Assembly (NCBI RefSeq): GCF_008107695.1
Contig: NZ_VIRG01000070.1
Coordinates: 1,612,001 to 1,676,000, forward strand
Length of the DNA: 64,000 nt
From: Stappia sp. BW2
GTDB taxonomy: Bacteria; Pseudomonadota; Alphaproteobacteria; Rhizobiales; Stappiaceae
Reading direction: 5' to 3'
Both the position numbers and the translations under genes were made by a program. Of this stretch, positions 25,150 through 33,996 are shown piece after piece. The notes under the pieces are model-generated. The model had not been told where the DNA came from, did not search any database, and saw only the letters and a program-made list of their open reading frames with translations. Position 1 is the stretch's first letter, and each line of letters begins with the position of its first letter.

Positions 25150-26718
25150 ATGTTCAAACGATTGATCGCCGTGCTGACGATAATTCTCGCAGGGACGGCT
25201 CCGGCATTGGCCAAGCGCGTTGCCCTCGTACTCGGCAACGGCGCTTACGAGCACACAGTACAACTTCCAAATCCGGCGAACGATGCCGAACAGATGGCCG
25301 CAAAACTAAGGTCTCTCGGTTTCGATGTCGTTGCCGGTCAGGACCAGACTTACGGTGAAATGCGCAGGTCCGTCATGGATTTTGCGAAAAAGGCCTATGG
25401 CGCTGATATCGCCATTCTGTTCTACGCCGGGCACGGCCTGCAAGTCGCCGGTCAGAACCATCTGGTACCAATCGACGCAACGATTGAGGATGAAACCTCA
25501 CTCGACTTTGAAACGATCACAGTCGATTTCATCATGCGTCAGATGTCCAAGGACGTGAAGGTTCAGATGGTGTTCCTGGATGCCTGCCGGGACAACCCGC
25601 TGGCACGCACACTCGCACGCCGCATGGGCCCGAGCCGCTCCGGCAGCGTGGGGGCAGGACTTGCTGAAATCAAAATTCAGGAAACCGGTGGCGAAGGTTC
25701 CGTGATCGCATTCGCGACGAGCCCGGGCGATGTCGCTCTGGACGGCGATGGTGCGAATTCGCCCTTCACGTCCGCCCTGATCAGACACATCGACACACCA
25801 AACGCGTCTATCCAGACCGTCATGACCCGCGTCACCGGCGAAGTCTATGAAGAGACGGAAAAAAAGCAGCGCCCGTGGGTGAATGCCTCGTTGATCGGAG
25901 AAGTGTTCCTGAACAAGCAGGAAGCTCCTGCTGCAACGACGACCGTCGCATCGCTTGGCAACACTGCAACTGCCACTCCGCAGCAGCCGGCCGTCAACAA
26001 TGCCGTCAGCACCTCCCCCAGCCAGTCCGCGATTGCCTGGGAACGCGAAAAGCTGATCTGGGAAACAGCCAAGTCGAGCAACACTGTTGCCGATTACAAG
26101 GCTTACCTGGACGCCTACCCGTCTGGTCTGTTCGCGGATTTCGCGCGCAATTCCATCAAACGGCTTGAAGCCGGCAATCAGGTCGCTTCGGTCAACCCGA
26201 CCGTCGTCCCGGGTGCAACAACGGCTCCTGCAGCAAGCACTGCCGGCGTCACAGCAACCCTGCCTGATCCGCAAAAGGCTGTTGCGGGCACTCAGGCAAC
26301 TGAAGCGTCTCTCGGCTGGAACCGGACAGCGCGCCGCGAAGTTCAGACCCGCCTGAACCTGGCCGGTCAGAATGTTGGCCGCCCGGATGGTGCCTTCGGT
26401 CCGAAGACCCGCGCCGGTGTAATTGCCTGGCAGACTGCAAACGGTATCGTTGCCACCGGTTACTTCACAGCCGCTCAATATGCCTTGCTGACCACCCAGA
26501 CAGCAACGCAATATTCGGCGTACCTGGCTGAAGTGAACCGGAAGAAGCAGGCTGCTGCAAGCGCGTCACGCAGTGCGACCTCCACCCGCCGCACGAATAA
26601 CACCACGACCCGCCGTGCGAACACCAACAATAACAACGGTGGTAGCTTCAACCCGGCTGGTGCAGCCTTCATTGGTGGTGTTGTGGGTGGCATCATCGGC
26701 GGTGCTATTGGCCGCTGA
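25150..26718 (+). CDS. Caspase-like (peptidase C14) protein with peptidoglycan-binding domain
   Basis: A 522-residue exported protein. A signal peptide covers about 1-21. A caspase/metacaspase fold follows (22-255), with the catalytic histidine in FYAGHGLQV and cysteine in FLDACRDNPLA. A Pro/Thr/Ala-rich linker leads to a region around 297-335 (AYLDAYPSGLFADFARNSIKRL), then a PG_binding_1-like domain at about 390-450 (VQTRLNLAGQNVGRPDGAFGPKTR). A low-complexity Asn/Arg/Thr tail ends in a glycine-zipper segment AFIGGVVGGIIGGAIGR that may insert in a membrane. Substrate and role are unknown. An orderly GAGAGGA site precedes the ATG. Confidence 0.88.
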   Translation: MFKRLIAVLTIILAGTAPALAKRVALVLGNGAYEHTVQLPNPANDAEQMAAKLRSLGFDVVAGQDQTYGEMRRSVMDFAKKAYGADIAILFYAGHGLQVAGQNHLVPIDATIEDETSLDFETITVDFIMRQMSKDVKVQMVFLDACRDNPLARTLARRMGPSRSGSVGAGLAEIKIQETGGEGSVIAFATSPGDVALDGDGANSPFTSALIRHIDTPNASIQTVMTRVTGEVYEETEKKQRPWVNASLIGEVFLNKQEAPAATTTVASLGNTATATPQQPAVNNAVSTSPSQSAIAWEREKLIWETAKSSNTVADYKAYLDAYPSGLFADFARNSIKRLEAGNQVASVNPTVVPGATTAPAASTAGVTATLPDPQKAVAGTQATEASLGWNRTARREVQTRLNLAGQNVGRPDGAFGPKTRAGVIAWQTANGIVATGYFTAAQYALLTTQTATQYSAYLAEVNRKKQAAASASRSATSTRRTNNTTTRRANTNNNNGGSFNPAGAAFIGGVVGGIIGGAIGR

Positions 26719-26750
26719 TCGTACACCACATCACCATCTGCAAAATCAGA

Positions 26751-26784
26751 ACGGCCCGATCTCAAAGACCGGGCCGTTTTGTTT
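26751..26784 (+). terminator. Rho-independent terminator of the caspase-like gene
   Basis: ACGGCCCG at 26751-26758 pairs with CGGGCCGT at 26770-26777, followed by TTTTGTTTG. It lies between the caspase-like gene and the convergent exbD gene. Confidence 0.85.
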
Positions 26785-26844
26785 GTCGGTGCGATACATC
26801 GCATATTCTGCGTTTTTCGGATGTGAGCGGAAACACGCACCTTT

Positions 26845-27270
26845 TCAGTTCAGATGCAGACGAACACTTGTCAGTTTTGAGCTTCGGGCCTCATCCAGGA
26901 TCCGAACAACCTGCTGGAAATCCATCCCCCTGTCCGGCAAGAGCACCGCATCCCTTGCACCAGCGTCTGCCAGTCGGTCCAATTCCTCCGCCAGAGCCGA
27001 AAGAGCCAGATCACGGCCGTTGACCGTAAGGGCAATTGCCTCGGCGCCGGGTCTTGTCTTCACCACGATCAAAACAGCTGCCACGCTTGCGGGCTTTTGT
27101 TCCTCAGTTCCCCCGGCCGGAGCGCCGCCTCCAAGAACCACATCCAGTGGACGCCAGACGCCGAAGGTGGATGACAGCAAAAAGAACATGATCAGGATAA
27201 AAATGACATCGATCAGAGGGGTCAGCGGAATGCGTTTCCGTCTCACGAGCGGTGTTTCAATGGAAATCAT
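26845..27270 (-). CDS. ExbD/TolR-family biopolymer transport protein
   Basis: A 141-residue protein with one N-terminal membrane helix (about 17-37) and a periplasmic domain, as in ExbD/TolR. The helix reads LTPLIDVIFILIMFFLL and keeps the aspartate (PLID) that carries protons in ExbB-ExbD and TolQ-TolR motors. It diverges from the DUF1036/ExbB genes, so stator and motor subunits are encoded on opposite strands. A second ExbD paralogue at 30791-31213 lacks this aspartate. Confidence 0.88.
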   Translation of the reverse strand: MISIETPLVRRKRIPLTPLIDVIFILIMFFLLSSTFGVWRPLDVVLGGGAPAGGTEEQKPASVAAVLIVVKTRPGAEAIALTVNGRDLALSALAEELDRLADAGARDAVLLPDRGMDFQQVVRILDEARSSKLTSVRLHLN

Positions 27271-27415
27271 GGATCACGCAATTCCGGAGCTGCTGGTCTT
27301 TCAACACATCGAGTTTCAACCGAATACTTCGTCAACTCAATCGTCTTTCCTAAATTGACCAGGGACGTGCAATTCCTTAGCGTATTTTGCAGGTTGGCAA
27401 ACTGGAAACACGCCC

Positions 27416-27874
27416 ATGACAATTGACCGCGACAGCGGCAAACTCCTCGCAAGACACCTGACAGGTACCCGCTGGTTGTTTTTTTTGGGCGCGGCGGCAC
27501 TGGGCGGCATTTTGTCGGCCTCTAGCGCGCACGCGGGGCTGCGCGTGTGTAACGGCTCTGTCGATCTCGTGAATGTTGCGCTCGGTTATGAGACCGATGA
27601 AGGCATGCGCACTGAAGGCTGGTGGACCATTACCGCCAATGCCTGCAGCCAGGTGCTGCAGGAGCCGCTCAAGAAAGCTCGCTACTATCTGCATGTGGCG
27701 GATGGTTTCGGTGAAAGCCGGCTTGGGGGCGATATCACGCTGTGCATTCGCGAGGAAAAATTCGTTCTTTATGATGGCGACCAGTGCTGGCAACGCGGCC
27801 TGATCGAGGCAGACTTCTTTCAGGTTGAAACCGAAGGGAAACAGGATTGGACGGTTCTTTTGTCCTATGACTAA
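27416..27874 (+). CDS. DUF1036 exported protein
   Basis: A 152-residue protein with an N-terminal hydrophobic export segment (WLFFLGAAALGGILSASSAHA). The DUF1036 domain follows: GLRVCNGSVDLVNVALGYE, EGWWTITANACSQVL, RYYLHVADGFG, and ITLCIREEKFVLY. DUF1036 proteins are small, cysteine-containing and periplasmic, and of unknown function; they are common in alphaproteobacteria. It is the first of three rightward genes ending in ExbB. Confidence 0.88.
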   Translation: MTIDRDSGKLLARHLTGTRWLFFLGAAALGGILSASSAHAGLRVCNGSVDLVNVALGYETDEGMRTEGWWTITANACSQVLQEPLKKARYYLHVADGFGESRLGGDITLCIREEKFVLYDGDQCWQRGLIEADFFQVETEGKQDWTVLLSYD

Positions 27875-27930
27875 GGTCGGCGACCACGATACCTTTCCAT
27901 CATTCATTGACGCATAATCGGGGGAACAAG

Positions 27931-28362
27931 ATGCGGATATTTGTCCAGCGAGCCATTTTAGGGATTGCGATTGCGGTCTTCGCAGCGCCAGTGCAGGCGC
28001 AGCAAGTCACGGGCAAGATCAGCCTGGAGCTCAATCAGTTGCAGCCAACTGCAGACGGCGGCTGCCGCCTGTCAATCATCGCAACCAATGGACTGGAACG
28101 CCCCATGGACAAGCTCGGCCTGGAAATGGTCGCGTTCAACAAAGAAGGTCTCGTTGACCAGTTTCTGAGGCTTCAGTTCTCCCGCATTTCCGCTGGAAAA
28201 ACCAAGGTCCTCCAATTCGACCTGGCCGGAAAGGCATGTGACAGTCTTTCCAGGCTTCATATCAACGATGTCAAGAATTGTGTACCGCCCAGCATCACCG
28301 ATGTCTATTGCCCGGATCTGCTTGACCTGAGCAATCGCACCCCCATCGAATTCGGCGACTGA
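27931..28362 (+). CDS. Hypothetical periplasmic protein
   Basis: A 143-residue protein from the ATG at 27931 (GGGGA upstream). A signal peptide runs to about residue 23 (AAPVQAQ). The mature protein has a beta-rich pattern (GKISLELNQLQPTADGGCRLSIIATNG is split over two strands) and four cysteines near the middle and end (KACDS, VKNCV, VYCPD). I do not recognise a named family. It sits between DUF1036 and ExbB, so it may be an accessory periplasmic part of the Exb-like motor. Confidence 0.65.
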   Translation: MRIFVQRAILGIAIAVFAAPVQAQQVTGKISLELNQLQPTADGGCRLSIIATNGLERPMDKLGLEMVAFNKEGLVDQFLRLQFSRISAGKTKVLQFDLAGKACDSLSRLHINDVKNCVPPSITDVYCPDLLDLSNRTPIEFGD

Positions 28363-28397
28363 CCCTTCCCTTCAACACCTGATGGAGCGTCTTGCGC

Positions 28398-29069
28398 ATG
28401 GTCGAGACATCTTCCTCCCTTCTGGAACTTGGCGGGCCGGTCGTGCTCATCCTGCTTGCAATCTCCATTGCCGCAATCGCTGTCATCCTTGCGAAAGCCG
28501 TCCAGTTTTCGACCGCCCGTGTGGGCCGACACGGACCTGTCCGGCAAGCGGTTTCGCAATGGCGAAGCGGCGAACGCGCCAAAGCCTCCCAGAACCTTCT
28601 GAAGGACCGGTCTATGTCTGGTGCCCTGGTACGCAGTGCAATGGACGCCATCCAGATGCTGGATCAGCAAGCTCTGGCTTCCCAGGTGCGGGACATCAGG
28701 GAGGAACGGCTACGCGAGGAAATCTCGGCACGGGCAGCGGATCGGTTGTTCGGGCTCGCCAGTTGGCTGAAAGCGCTTGATCTGGTGACGCAAATTTCGC
28801 CCTTGCTGGGCCTGTTCGGTACCGTCCTCGGGATGATCGAGACGTTTCAGACCCTTCAGGAATCGGGAGCCTCCGCCAACCCTGCAACACTTGCCGGCGG
28901 TATCTGGGTAGCGCTTTTGACAACAGCCTGCGGCCTGGCTGTCGCCATGCCCGTATCCATTGCAGTCACCTGGTTTGAAACAAGACTGGAAAAGGAACGC
29001 GCTGCTCTGGAGGTTCTCCTGACCGGTGTTTTCACAGCCGGGGCCTCAACTTCGCAAACGTCAGCGTGA
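28398..29069 (+). CDS. ExbB/TolQ/MotA-family proton-channel protein
   Basis: A 223-residue inner-membrane protein with three helices: about 12-32, 124-145 and 165-187. The MotA/TolQ/ExbB signature is clear: ISPLLGLFGTVLGMIETFQ, then WVALLTTACGLAVAMP, containing the conserved threonines facing the proton path. With an ExbD partner it would convert proton-motive force into movement of a TonB-like protein. It overlaps the convergent TonB-like gene by 9 bases. An in-frame TTG two codons upstream (28392) is a less likely start. Confidence 0.9.
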   Translation: MVETSSSLLELGGPVVLILLAISIAAIAVILAKAVQFSTARVGRHGPVRQAVSQWRSGERAKASQNLLKDRSMSGALVRSAMDAIQMLDQQALASQVRDIREERLREEISARAADRLFGLASWLKALDLVTQISPLLGLFGTVLGMIETFQTLQESGASANPATLAGGIWVALLTTACGLAVAMPVSIAVTWFETRLEKERAALEVLLTGVFTAGASTSQTSA

Positions 29070-30794
29070 CACCTTGAACGCGGTCAGCGAGTAGACGCCC
29101 GGCTCTGCCAGTATCTTTGCGACCCGTTCTGCCGGAAGCCGTCCGAAACGGGCTGGTTGACGGTTAGCGGGTCTGTTCCAAATGGCCAGTACAAGCGCAG
29201 TCTCATCAGTTTCGTCACTGGCTGTCATAGTGACCGGCACTCTGAAACGCCAGCCGCCTGCCGTTTGGCTGTTCGATGCGGGAAGCAGAAACTCCCGGCC
29301 ATCGTGTATCTGTCCGGTATTGTCGATCAGATAAAGCTCGGGTGGTCCCTTCCCGCTGAGATCCAGTCCGGACTGCTCCGCAGTTGCGATCCGCTCCAGC
29401 GGAAGATCACGCTGGATCACGCCCGATACCTGCGTTCCGCTGCGAACCACTGTCCGATCGAGATCGACAAGCCCTGCAGTCTCGATCCCTTCGGACATGC
29501 CGAGGGCATTCAGCAAGGCACATTGCTTACGCGTCACCAGCCTGACCTCGATCTTCGCTTCAAAGCCCTGTTCGTCCTTGAACCGCTTATCGAAGATCGC
29601 GAAAGGTGCGATGCCCGCACCAAAGGCCGTGACTTCCGCGCTGTCTGGCCCCGCCGAAAGAACGGACATGTGCGTACAGTCGCCGAATGCGTAGCTGGTG
29701 ACATAGTCCGTCACCTTTGCCAGCGGATCGATGGAGGCAACGGCGACAGGCGCGACGTTTTCCGTTGGCTCACCTTGAGGCTGAGTTGCCGGAACTGTTG
29801 AGGAAACAGGTGCGCTGGGGGCTATCTCCGGCGTTTCCGTTTCGGTCGGCTGGAGAGCAGCAATCTGCTGTTCGGTCAGCAACACAGCCTCGACCTCTGC
29901 CGTAACCACCGGATCCACAGGAACAACGGTGTGCGGTGTGACATCGATGCCACCGCCTTCCGGCGCTTGAGTTTGCGGTATAAAAACCTCTGGCAAGGCT
30001 GCGCTGGTTACTGTTTCGCCAGGAAGCTGATCGAGTGCGAGCGGGGCCAGAATCGGGCTGTCCTTATCGGCCAAAGTGACGGTAGCTGGCGTTCCTGCTG
30101 GAACAACCTCACCAATTTCCGTTACGACGGACGCTGATGGAACCACTTGGACAGAAGTAGGAACTTGAACACTGGTTACTGGAACGTCCGGTTGCACCAT
30201 GAAATTCGGTTCGTTTGGCGTTAGCGCAGCCACAGCTTCAGGAACAGGTGTGACCGCAACGACAGCAGGAGCCACTTCCGGAACGGTTGATGGCTGCAGG
30301 ATTTCACCTTGCTCCGGCAATGCTGCCGAGACCGTTTCAGGGTTGGCCGGTGCAACATCTTCAGCTTCAATAATGGGTGAATTGCTGGTAACCGCTTGTT
30401 CTACAACGTTGACTGGAGTTGGTTCAATCAGGGAAGTCTCCTGACTTTCCATCAAGACCGGCTCTGCCGTCACCGGTTCCAAGACAGCTGTGTTGCCGGA
30501 ACCAGGAACTGTTTCCACCAGGGTCTCCGTCGGAACCATCAGGGGAGTTTCCGGCTCAAGCGGGCGCGCTATTTCCCCTTCAACACTTGAAAGTTCTTCG
30601 AACGGCAGACCGCCACTTTCCAAGATCACTTCGGTCTCGACCGGCGGCAAAGGGGCTTCCTCTACCCAAGGCACAGCCGGCAAACCATAGACCAGAGCTG
30701 AAATGTGCATAGCTGCTGAAACACCCAGAACAGCCGGCCAGACATATCCCGGAATATCCGATTGCCGGTCCTGGTTGTAGGCCGCCACCGTCAA
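29061..30794 (-). CDS. TonB-like Pro/Glu/Val-rich single-pass protein with PpkA-type C-terminal domain
   Basis: A 577-residue protein. One membrane helix at about 16-38 follows a short cytoplasmic N-terminus, as in TonB and TolA. Residues 45-350 are a long Pro/Glu/Val/Thr-rich periplasmic spacer. The C-terminal 357-577 is a folded domain homologous to the C-terminus of PpkA: SYAFGDCTHM, GFEAKIEVRLV, and VDLDRTVVRSG. Cysteines 373 and 425 match PpkA Cys472 and Cys524 in spacing. The start overlaps the exbD stop (ATGA). It is probably the moving arm of an Exb-type motor tied to T6SS; that is inference. Confidence 0.75.
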   Translation of the reverse strand: MTVAAYNQDRQSDIPGYVWPAVLGVSAAMHISALVYGLPAVPWVEEAPLPPVETEVILESGGLPFEELSSVEGEIARPLEPETPLMVPTETLVETVPGSGNTAVLEPVTAEPVLMESQETSLIEPTPVNVVEQAVTSNSPIIEAEDVAPANPETVSAALPEQGEILQPSTVPEVAPAVVAVTPVPEAVAALTPNEPNFMVQPDVPVTSVQVPTSVQVVPSASVVTEIGEVVPAGTPATVTLADKDSPILAPLALDQLPGETVTSAALPEVFIPQTQAPEGGGIDVTPHTVVPVDPVVTAEVEAVLLTEQQIAALQPTETETPEIAPSAPVSSTVPATQPQGEPTENVAPVAVASIDPLAKVTDYVTSYAFGDCTHMSVLSAGPDSAEVTAFGAGIAPFAIFDKRFKDEQGFEAKIEVRLVTRKQCALLNALGMSEGIETAGLVDLDRTVVRSGTQVSGVIQRDLPLERIATAEQSGLDLSGKGPPELYLIDNTGQIHDGREFLLPASNSQTAGGWRFRVPVTMTASDETDETALVLAIWNRPANRQPARFGRLPAERVAKILAEPGVYSLTAFKVSR

Positions 30795-31213
30795 GGTGCA
30801 CCTGCCTCAACGGTCATCAGTGTCAGTCGCTTTACGCCGCCAGCCTTCAACCGGTCGGCAAGAGCAGAAACAGCCTCCATGCGGGTCCGCCTGTCGACCT
30901 GAACCACCATGCGGCTTTTGTCGGATTGCCGGGTTTCGAGATATGAGCCGAGGCCGTCTTCGGAGAGAATGTCACCATCGAGCCAGACAGTCCCTTCCCT
31001 GTCCAGAACAAGACTTCCCTCCAACTTGCCGCTGCCCTCGCCTTGCTGCGTTTCAGCCCAGTCGAACCCCTCTGGCAATGGTGGCCGAAGCGTTCCGGAG
31101 ACCAGCAGAAAAAGCAGCAGCAAGAACACCACGTTGATCAGCGCGAGCGAACTGTCCGCCCTGCGATGCGGCTTCAACTCCTGCAAGTGGATCGGTTTGG
31201 TGTAGCGTTTCAT
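30791..31213 (-). CDS. ExbD/TolR-family protein lacking the membrane aspartate
   Basis: A 140-residue ExbD/TolR paralogue with one N-terminal helix. Where ExbD has PLIDV, this protein reads SLALINVVFLLLLF: residue 27 is asparagine (codon AAC at 31135-31133), so the normal proton carrier is absent. The periplasmic domain ends in ALADRLKAGGVKRLTLM, typical of the family. It is coupled to the TonB-like gene by an ATGA overlap and lies 39 bases after ppkA, so it is in the T6SS operon. It may pair with the intact ExbD at 26845-27270. Confidence 0.82.
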   Translation of the reverse strand: MKRYTKPIHLQELKPHRRADSSLALINVVFLLLLFLLVSGTLRPPLPEGFDWAETQQGEGSGKLEGSLVLDREGTVWLDGDILSEDGLGSYLETRQSDKSRMVVQVDRRTRMEAVSALADRLKAGGVKRLTLMTVEAGAP

Positions 31214-31252
31214 GCTTGGCCAGAAGGTCCGCTGCGCCAGGGTCTTTCCCGG

Positions 31253-33232
31253 TCAGGGTACCACTTTGACCGTGGTTGCTGTCGCCCGCAAGACCGGAAC
31301 ATCCTGCATCAGCTTTTCGAAATAGTCCTGTGGGTCTTTTTCTCGTCGTTCGGCAAGCATTTTGGAAATGTCCGTCCCGACCATCGCAATGATCAAACCG
31401 GTTTCTTCCGTAGACGTTTTCAACGTCAGAGGTACAACGAAGCCCGCTCCACGGTCCTCCATCTGGAGATATGGCGACAGGTTGACCGCTTCACCCTTGC
31501 TGTTGACGAATATCAACCCGAGCCCGCCTGTCGATGGGTCATAGCCGGAAATACGTCCTGCCATGTTGCTGCCATTCGGGACAACCGTTCGCTGCATATC
31601 GAGATGCAATTCGGTGTTCGCGCTCCCCTGAGGTGTTCCCCTCAGAAAGGCAATCGCCGGACATTGGGCATCGCTGACCAGATTGACCTGGATCTTCGCT
31701 TCAAACCCTTGGGACTGCGTAAAGTCGCTATCGAAACTGATGAAAGGCGGCGTTCTCGAGGCGAACCCCTCGATCCTTGCAGTTCGGTTGGCAATCTCAA
31801 TCGGTTGCAAGTACATGCAGTCGCCAGCCTGATAGCTGCCAATAAAGTTCCGGATGCGCGTTTCGGGACTTACGTCTTCGGTAGCCTGCTGCGTGTTGGT
31901 TGCCACCGGTGGCCTAACGGTTTCAGTCGGTTCGGATTTGGTTTCGACTGGCGCCTGTGCAGGCTTGGTCGGAATTTCCGGCACGGTTGTGCTTGGTGAC
32001 GTCGATGGCTTTTGAGTTTCCGGCGTTTGCCCTGAAGATGGCTGCACCGGAGGTGTTTGCGTTTCAGGCGGTTGCTGGGTCGTCTGTTGTTGAGGCGCCT
32101 GTTGCTGGGGTGCTGGCGTCTGAGCTGGAGGTTTCAGATTTGTCTGCTGCGTGGGCGCGTCAGGCGCATTCGGTCGCGGCGAGGCAACGAGGACGGGTTT
32201 CTGGTCCTGCTCTGGCACCGATTGCCCCACAAGGAAATAGACGCCGCCAGCACCGATACCCGCGAACCCAAGAAGGGACAAAGCGACCAAAATGCGTTTG
32301 CCCCAGTTTGCCTGAGGCGGTGGCTGATCAAGTGACGATTGCTCCGGTGGCGGAGCGGAGGACGGCCGAATTATCGTGCGGTCCTGATCCTGCCGCCCCA
32401 TGGGGGCACCCAGGGTCCAGTCCGCAATTTCCTTCATGCTGGCCGGGCGGTTCGCGGGATCGGGCTGCAGCATCGCTTCCAGCAAAGGGCGAAAACGATT
32501 GTCGATTCCCTCCAGCGGCGGTGTCTGGCGTCGCTTGTCGACGATCTGCACCTGCGTGCCACCCATGTCGATCTGCTTGCCAGTGAGCGCTTCCGCTATG
32601 ACGAGCCCCAGCGAATAGATATCGCTGCGCGGGGTGACCTTGGCGTCAAAGATACCGACCTGTTCAGGCGAGACGTAGTTCACCTTTCCAGCAAATCCGT
32701 CACCGATGATCGTTGGGCCGCCCGTATTGGCCCGGGAGATACCAAAATCGATGATCTTGGCCTGGGCGACATCACCATTTTGTAGGATCACGTTGTCCGG
32801 CGAAAGGTCCCGATGGATCACCTCCCGATCGTGAACAGCCTGCAAGGCTTCGGCGAGCCGCTTAATGAGCCGGAAGACGGCTTCCGGCTCCAGCGGGCCG
32901 GCTTCAAGACGAGTGCTCAGTGACGGGCCGCTGACAAATTCCATTGCAAGGTAGTAGATGCCGAGCGTCGGCTCCTTTGCAAAGACGTAATATTGCGTCA
33001 GTGCATCATGCTTGAGTTTGCGAAGGATCTTGGCTTCCCGTTTGAACAGATCAAGGATCATCGGGTCGCGTGAGAAACTTGCCAGAAGGACCTTGATGGC
33101 GACCGGGTCGCCGCTTTCCACGTCCTTCGCCTTATAAACCGTCCCGATACCGCCATCGGCAAGATGTTCTTCAATCTCATAGAGATTGTTGAGCCGGGTT
33201 CCGGCGGGCAACAGGTGGTCACCAACGGTCAT
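31253..33232 (-). CDS. ppkA: T6SS Ser/Thr protein kinase PpkA/TagE with periplasmic domain
   Basis: A 659-residue membrane kinase. The kinase domain is at about 18-275: glycine loop LADGGIGTVYKAK, lysine 47 (VAIK), catalytic H140-R141-D142 in HRDLSPDN, and DFG at 162-164. Residues 283-293 (QDRTIIRPSS) hold a candidate phosphothreonine, T286. One helix spans 313-337. A Gln/Pro/Thr-rich periplasmic linker leads to the 455-659 domain shared with the TonB-like protein. PpkA kinases activate T6SS by phosphorylating Fha or TssL; PppA reverses it. Start overlaps the pppA stop (TGATG). Confidence 0.92.
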   Translation of the reverse strand: MTVGDHLLPAGTRLNNLYEIEEHLADGGIGTVYKAKDVESGDPVAIKVLLASFSRDPMILDLFKREAKILRKLKHDALTQYYVFAKEPTLGIYYLAMEFVSGPSLSTRLEAGPLEPEAVFRLIKRLAEALQAVHDREVIHRDLSPDNVILQNGDVAQAKIIDFGISRANTGGPTIIGDGFAGKVNYVSPEQVGIFDAKVTPRSDIYSLGLVIAEALTGKQIDMGGTQVQIVDKRRQTPPLEGIDNRFRPLLEAMLQPDPANRPASMKEIADWTLGAPMGRQDQDRTIIRPSSAPPPEQSSLDQPPPQANWGKRILVALSLLGFAGIGAGGVYFLVGQSVPEQDQKPVLVASPRPNAPDAPTQQTNLKPPAQTPAPQQQAPQQQTTQQPPETQTPPVQPSSGQTPETQKPSTSPSTTVPEIPTKPAQAPVETKSEPTETVRPPVATNTQQATEDVSPETRIRNFIGSYQAGDCMYLQPIEIANRTARIEGFASRTPPFISFDSDFTQSQGFEAKIQVNLVSDAQCPAIAFLRGTPQGSANTELHLDMQRTVVPNGSNMAGRISGYDPSTGGLGLIFVNSKGEAVNLSPYLQMEDRGAGFVVPLTLKTSTEETGLIIAMVGTDISKMLAERREKDPQDYFEKLMQDVPVLRATATTVKVVP

Positions 33233-33996
33233 CAGTTGCGAACTCCTTCGCGCGCAGACATTGCATCGATATCGACAATCACAACGGTCACGTTGTCCGA
33301 CCCACCCTCTTCAAGAGCACCGTTGATAAGGCTTTGTGCCGTAGCCTTGGGTGCACCGTTCATCAAAAAAGTACCGATTACATTATCGTCCAGGTGACCC
33401 GTCAGGCCATCGGAACACAAAAGAAATCGATCGCCTTGGCGCAGATTTCCCGACACGAGTTCAAGCTCAAGCTCAATCCCGGATCCGATTGCACGCGTAA
33501 TGACATGCCTGCGTGCGAAGGTCCTGGCCTCTTCAGGTGTCAGAACGTTCTGATCCACAAGTTCCTGAGCCTCTGTATGGTCTGTCGTCAACTGTTCGAG
33601 ACGACCGTTGCGCAATCGGTAGACGCGGCTATCACCTGCCCACAGGCAGGCAAAGTTCGACCCGGAAATCAAAAGCGCCGCGATCGTCGTGCCCATGGCA
33701 GCCCCGTTCGCTTTGGCGGCCGCGTTTTCAATCCGCTCCTTCGCAGTAATCAACCTGCTTTCGAATTGTTCCAATAGCTCTTCCGCGCTGCGGGGTTGCG
33801 CTATGCTGGTAAGGGCCTCCCTGACGAGACCGGACGCCATTGCACCGTTGTGCATACCGCCTGCCCCATCCATCACCGCGAAAATACCTTTGTCTTCGTC
33901 CACGTAAAACGTGTCCTCATTTTGCTGCCGAACCCGCCCAACGTGAGTCAGTCCAATCGCAAAACCACGCATGGAAGCGTCCATTTGCTCGATCAT
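33232..33996 (-). CDS. pppA: T6SS PP2C-type Ser/Thr phosphatase PppA
   Basis: A 254-residue PP2C phosphatase: VRQQNEDTFYVDED and AVMDGAGGMHNG carry metal-binding aspartates, WAGDSRVYRLRNG the core strand, HVITRAIGSG, then CSDGLTGHLDD and GGSDNVTVVIVDID. It dephosphorylates proteins phosphorylated by the neighbouring PpkA and so switches T6SS off. It overlaps tagF by four bases (ATGA) at its start and ppkA at its end, so all three are co-translated. Confidence 0.93.
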   Translation of the reverse strand: MIEQMDASMRGFAIGLTHVGRVRQQNEDTFYVDEDKGIFAVMDGAGGMHNGAMASGLVREALTSIAQPRSAEELLEQFESRLITAKERIENAAAKANGAAMGTTIAALLISGSNFACLWAGDSRVYRLRNGRLEQLTTDHTEAQELVDQNVLTPEEARTFARRHVITRAIGSGIELELELVSGNLRQGDRFLLCSDGLTGHLDDNVIGTFLMNGAPKATAQSLINGALEEGGSDNVTVVIVDIDAMSAREGVRN

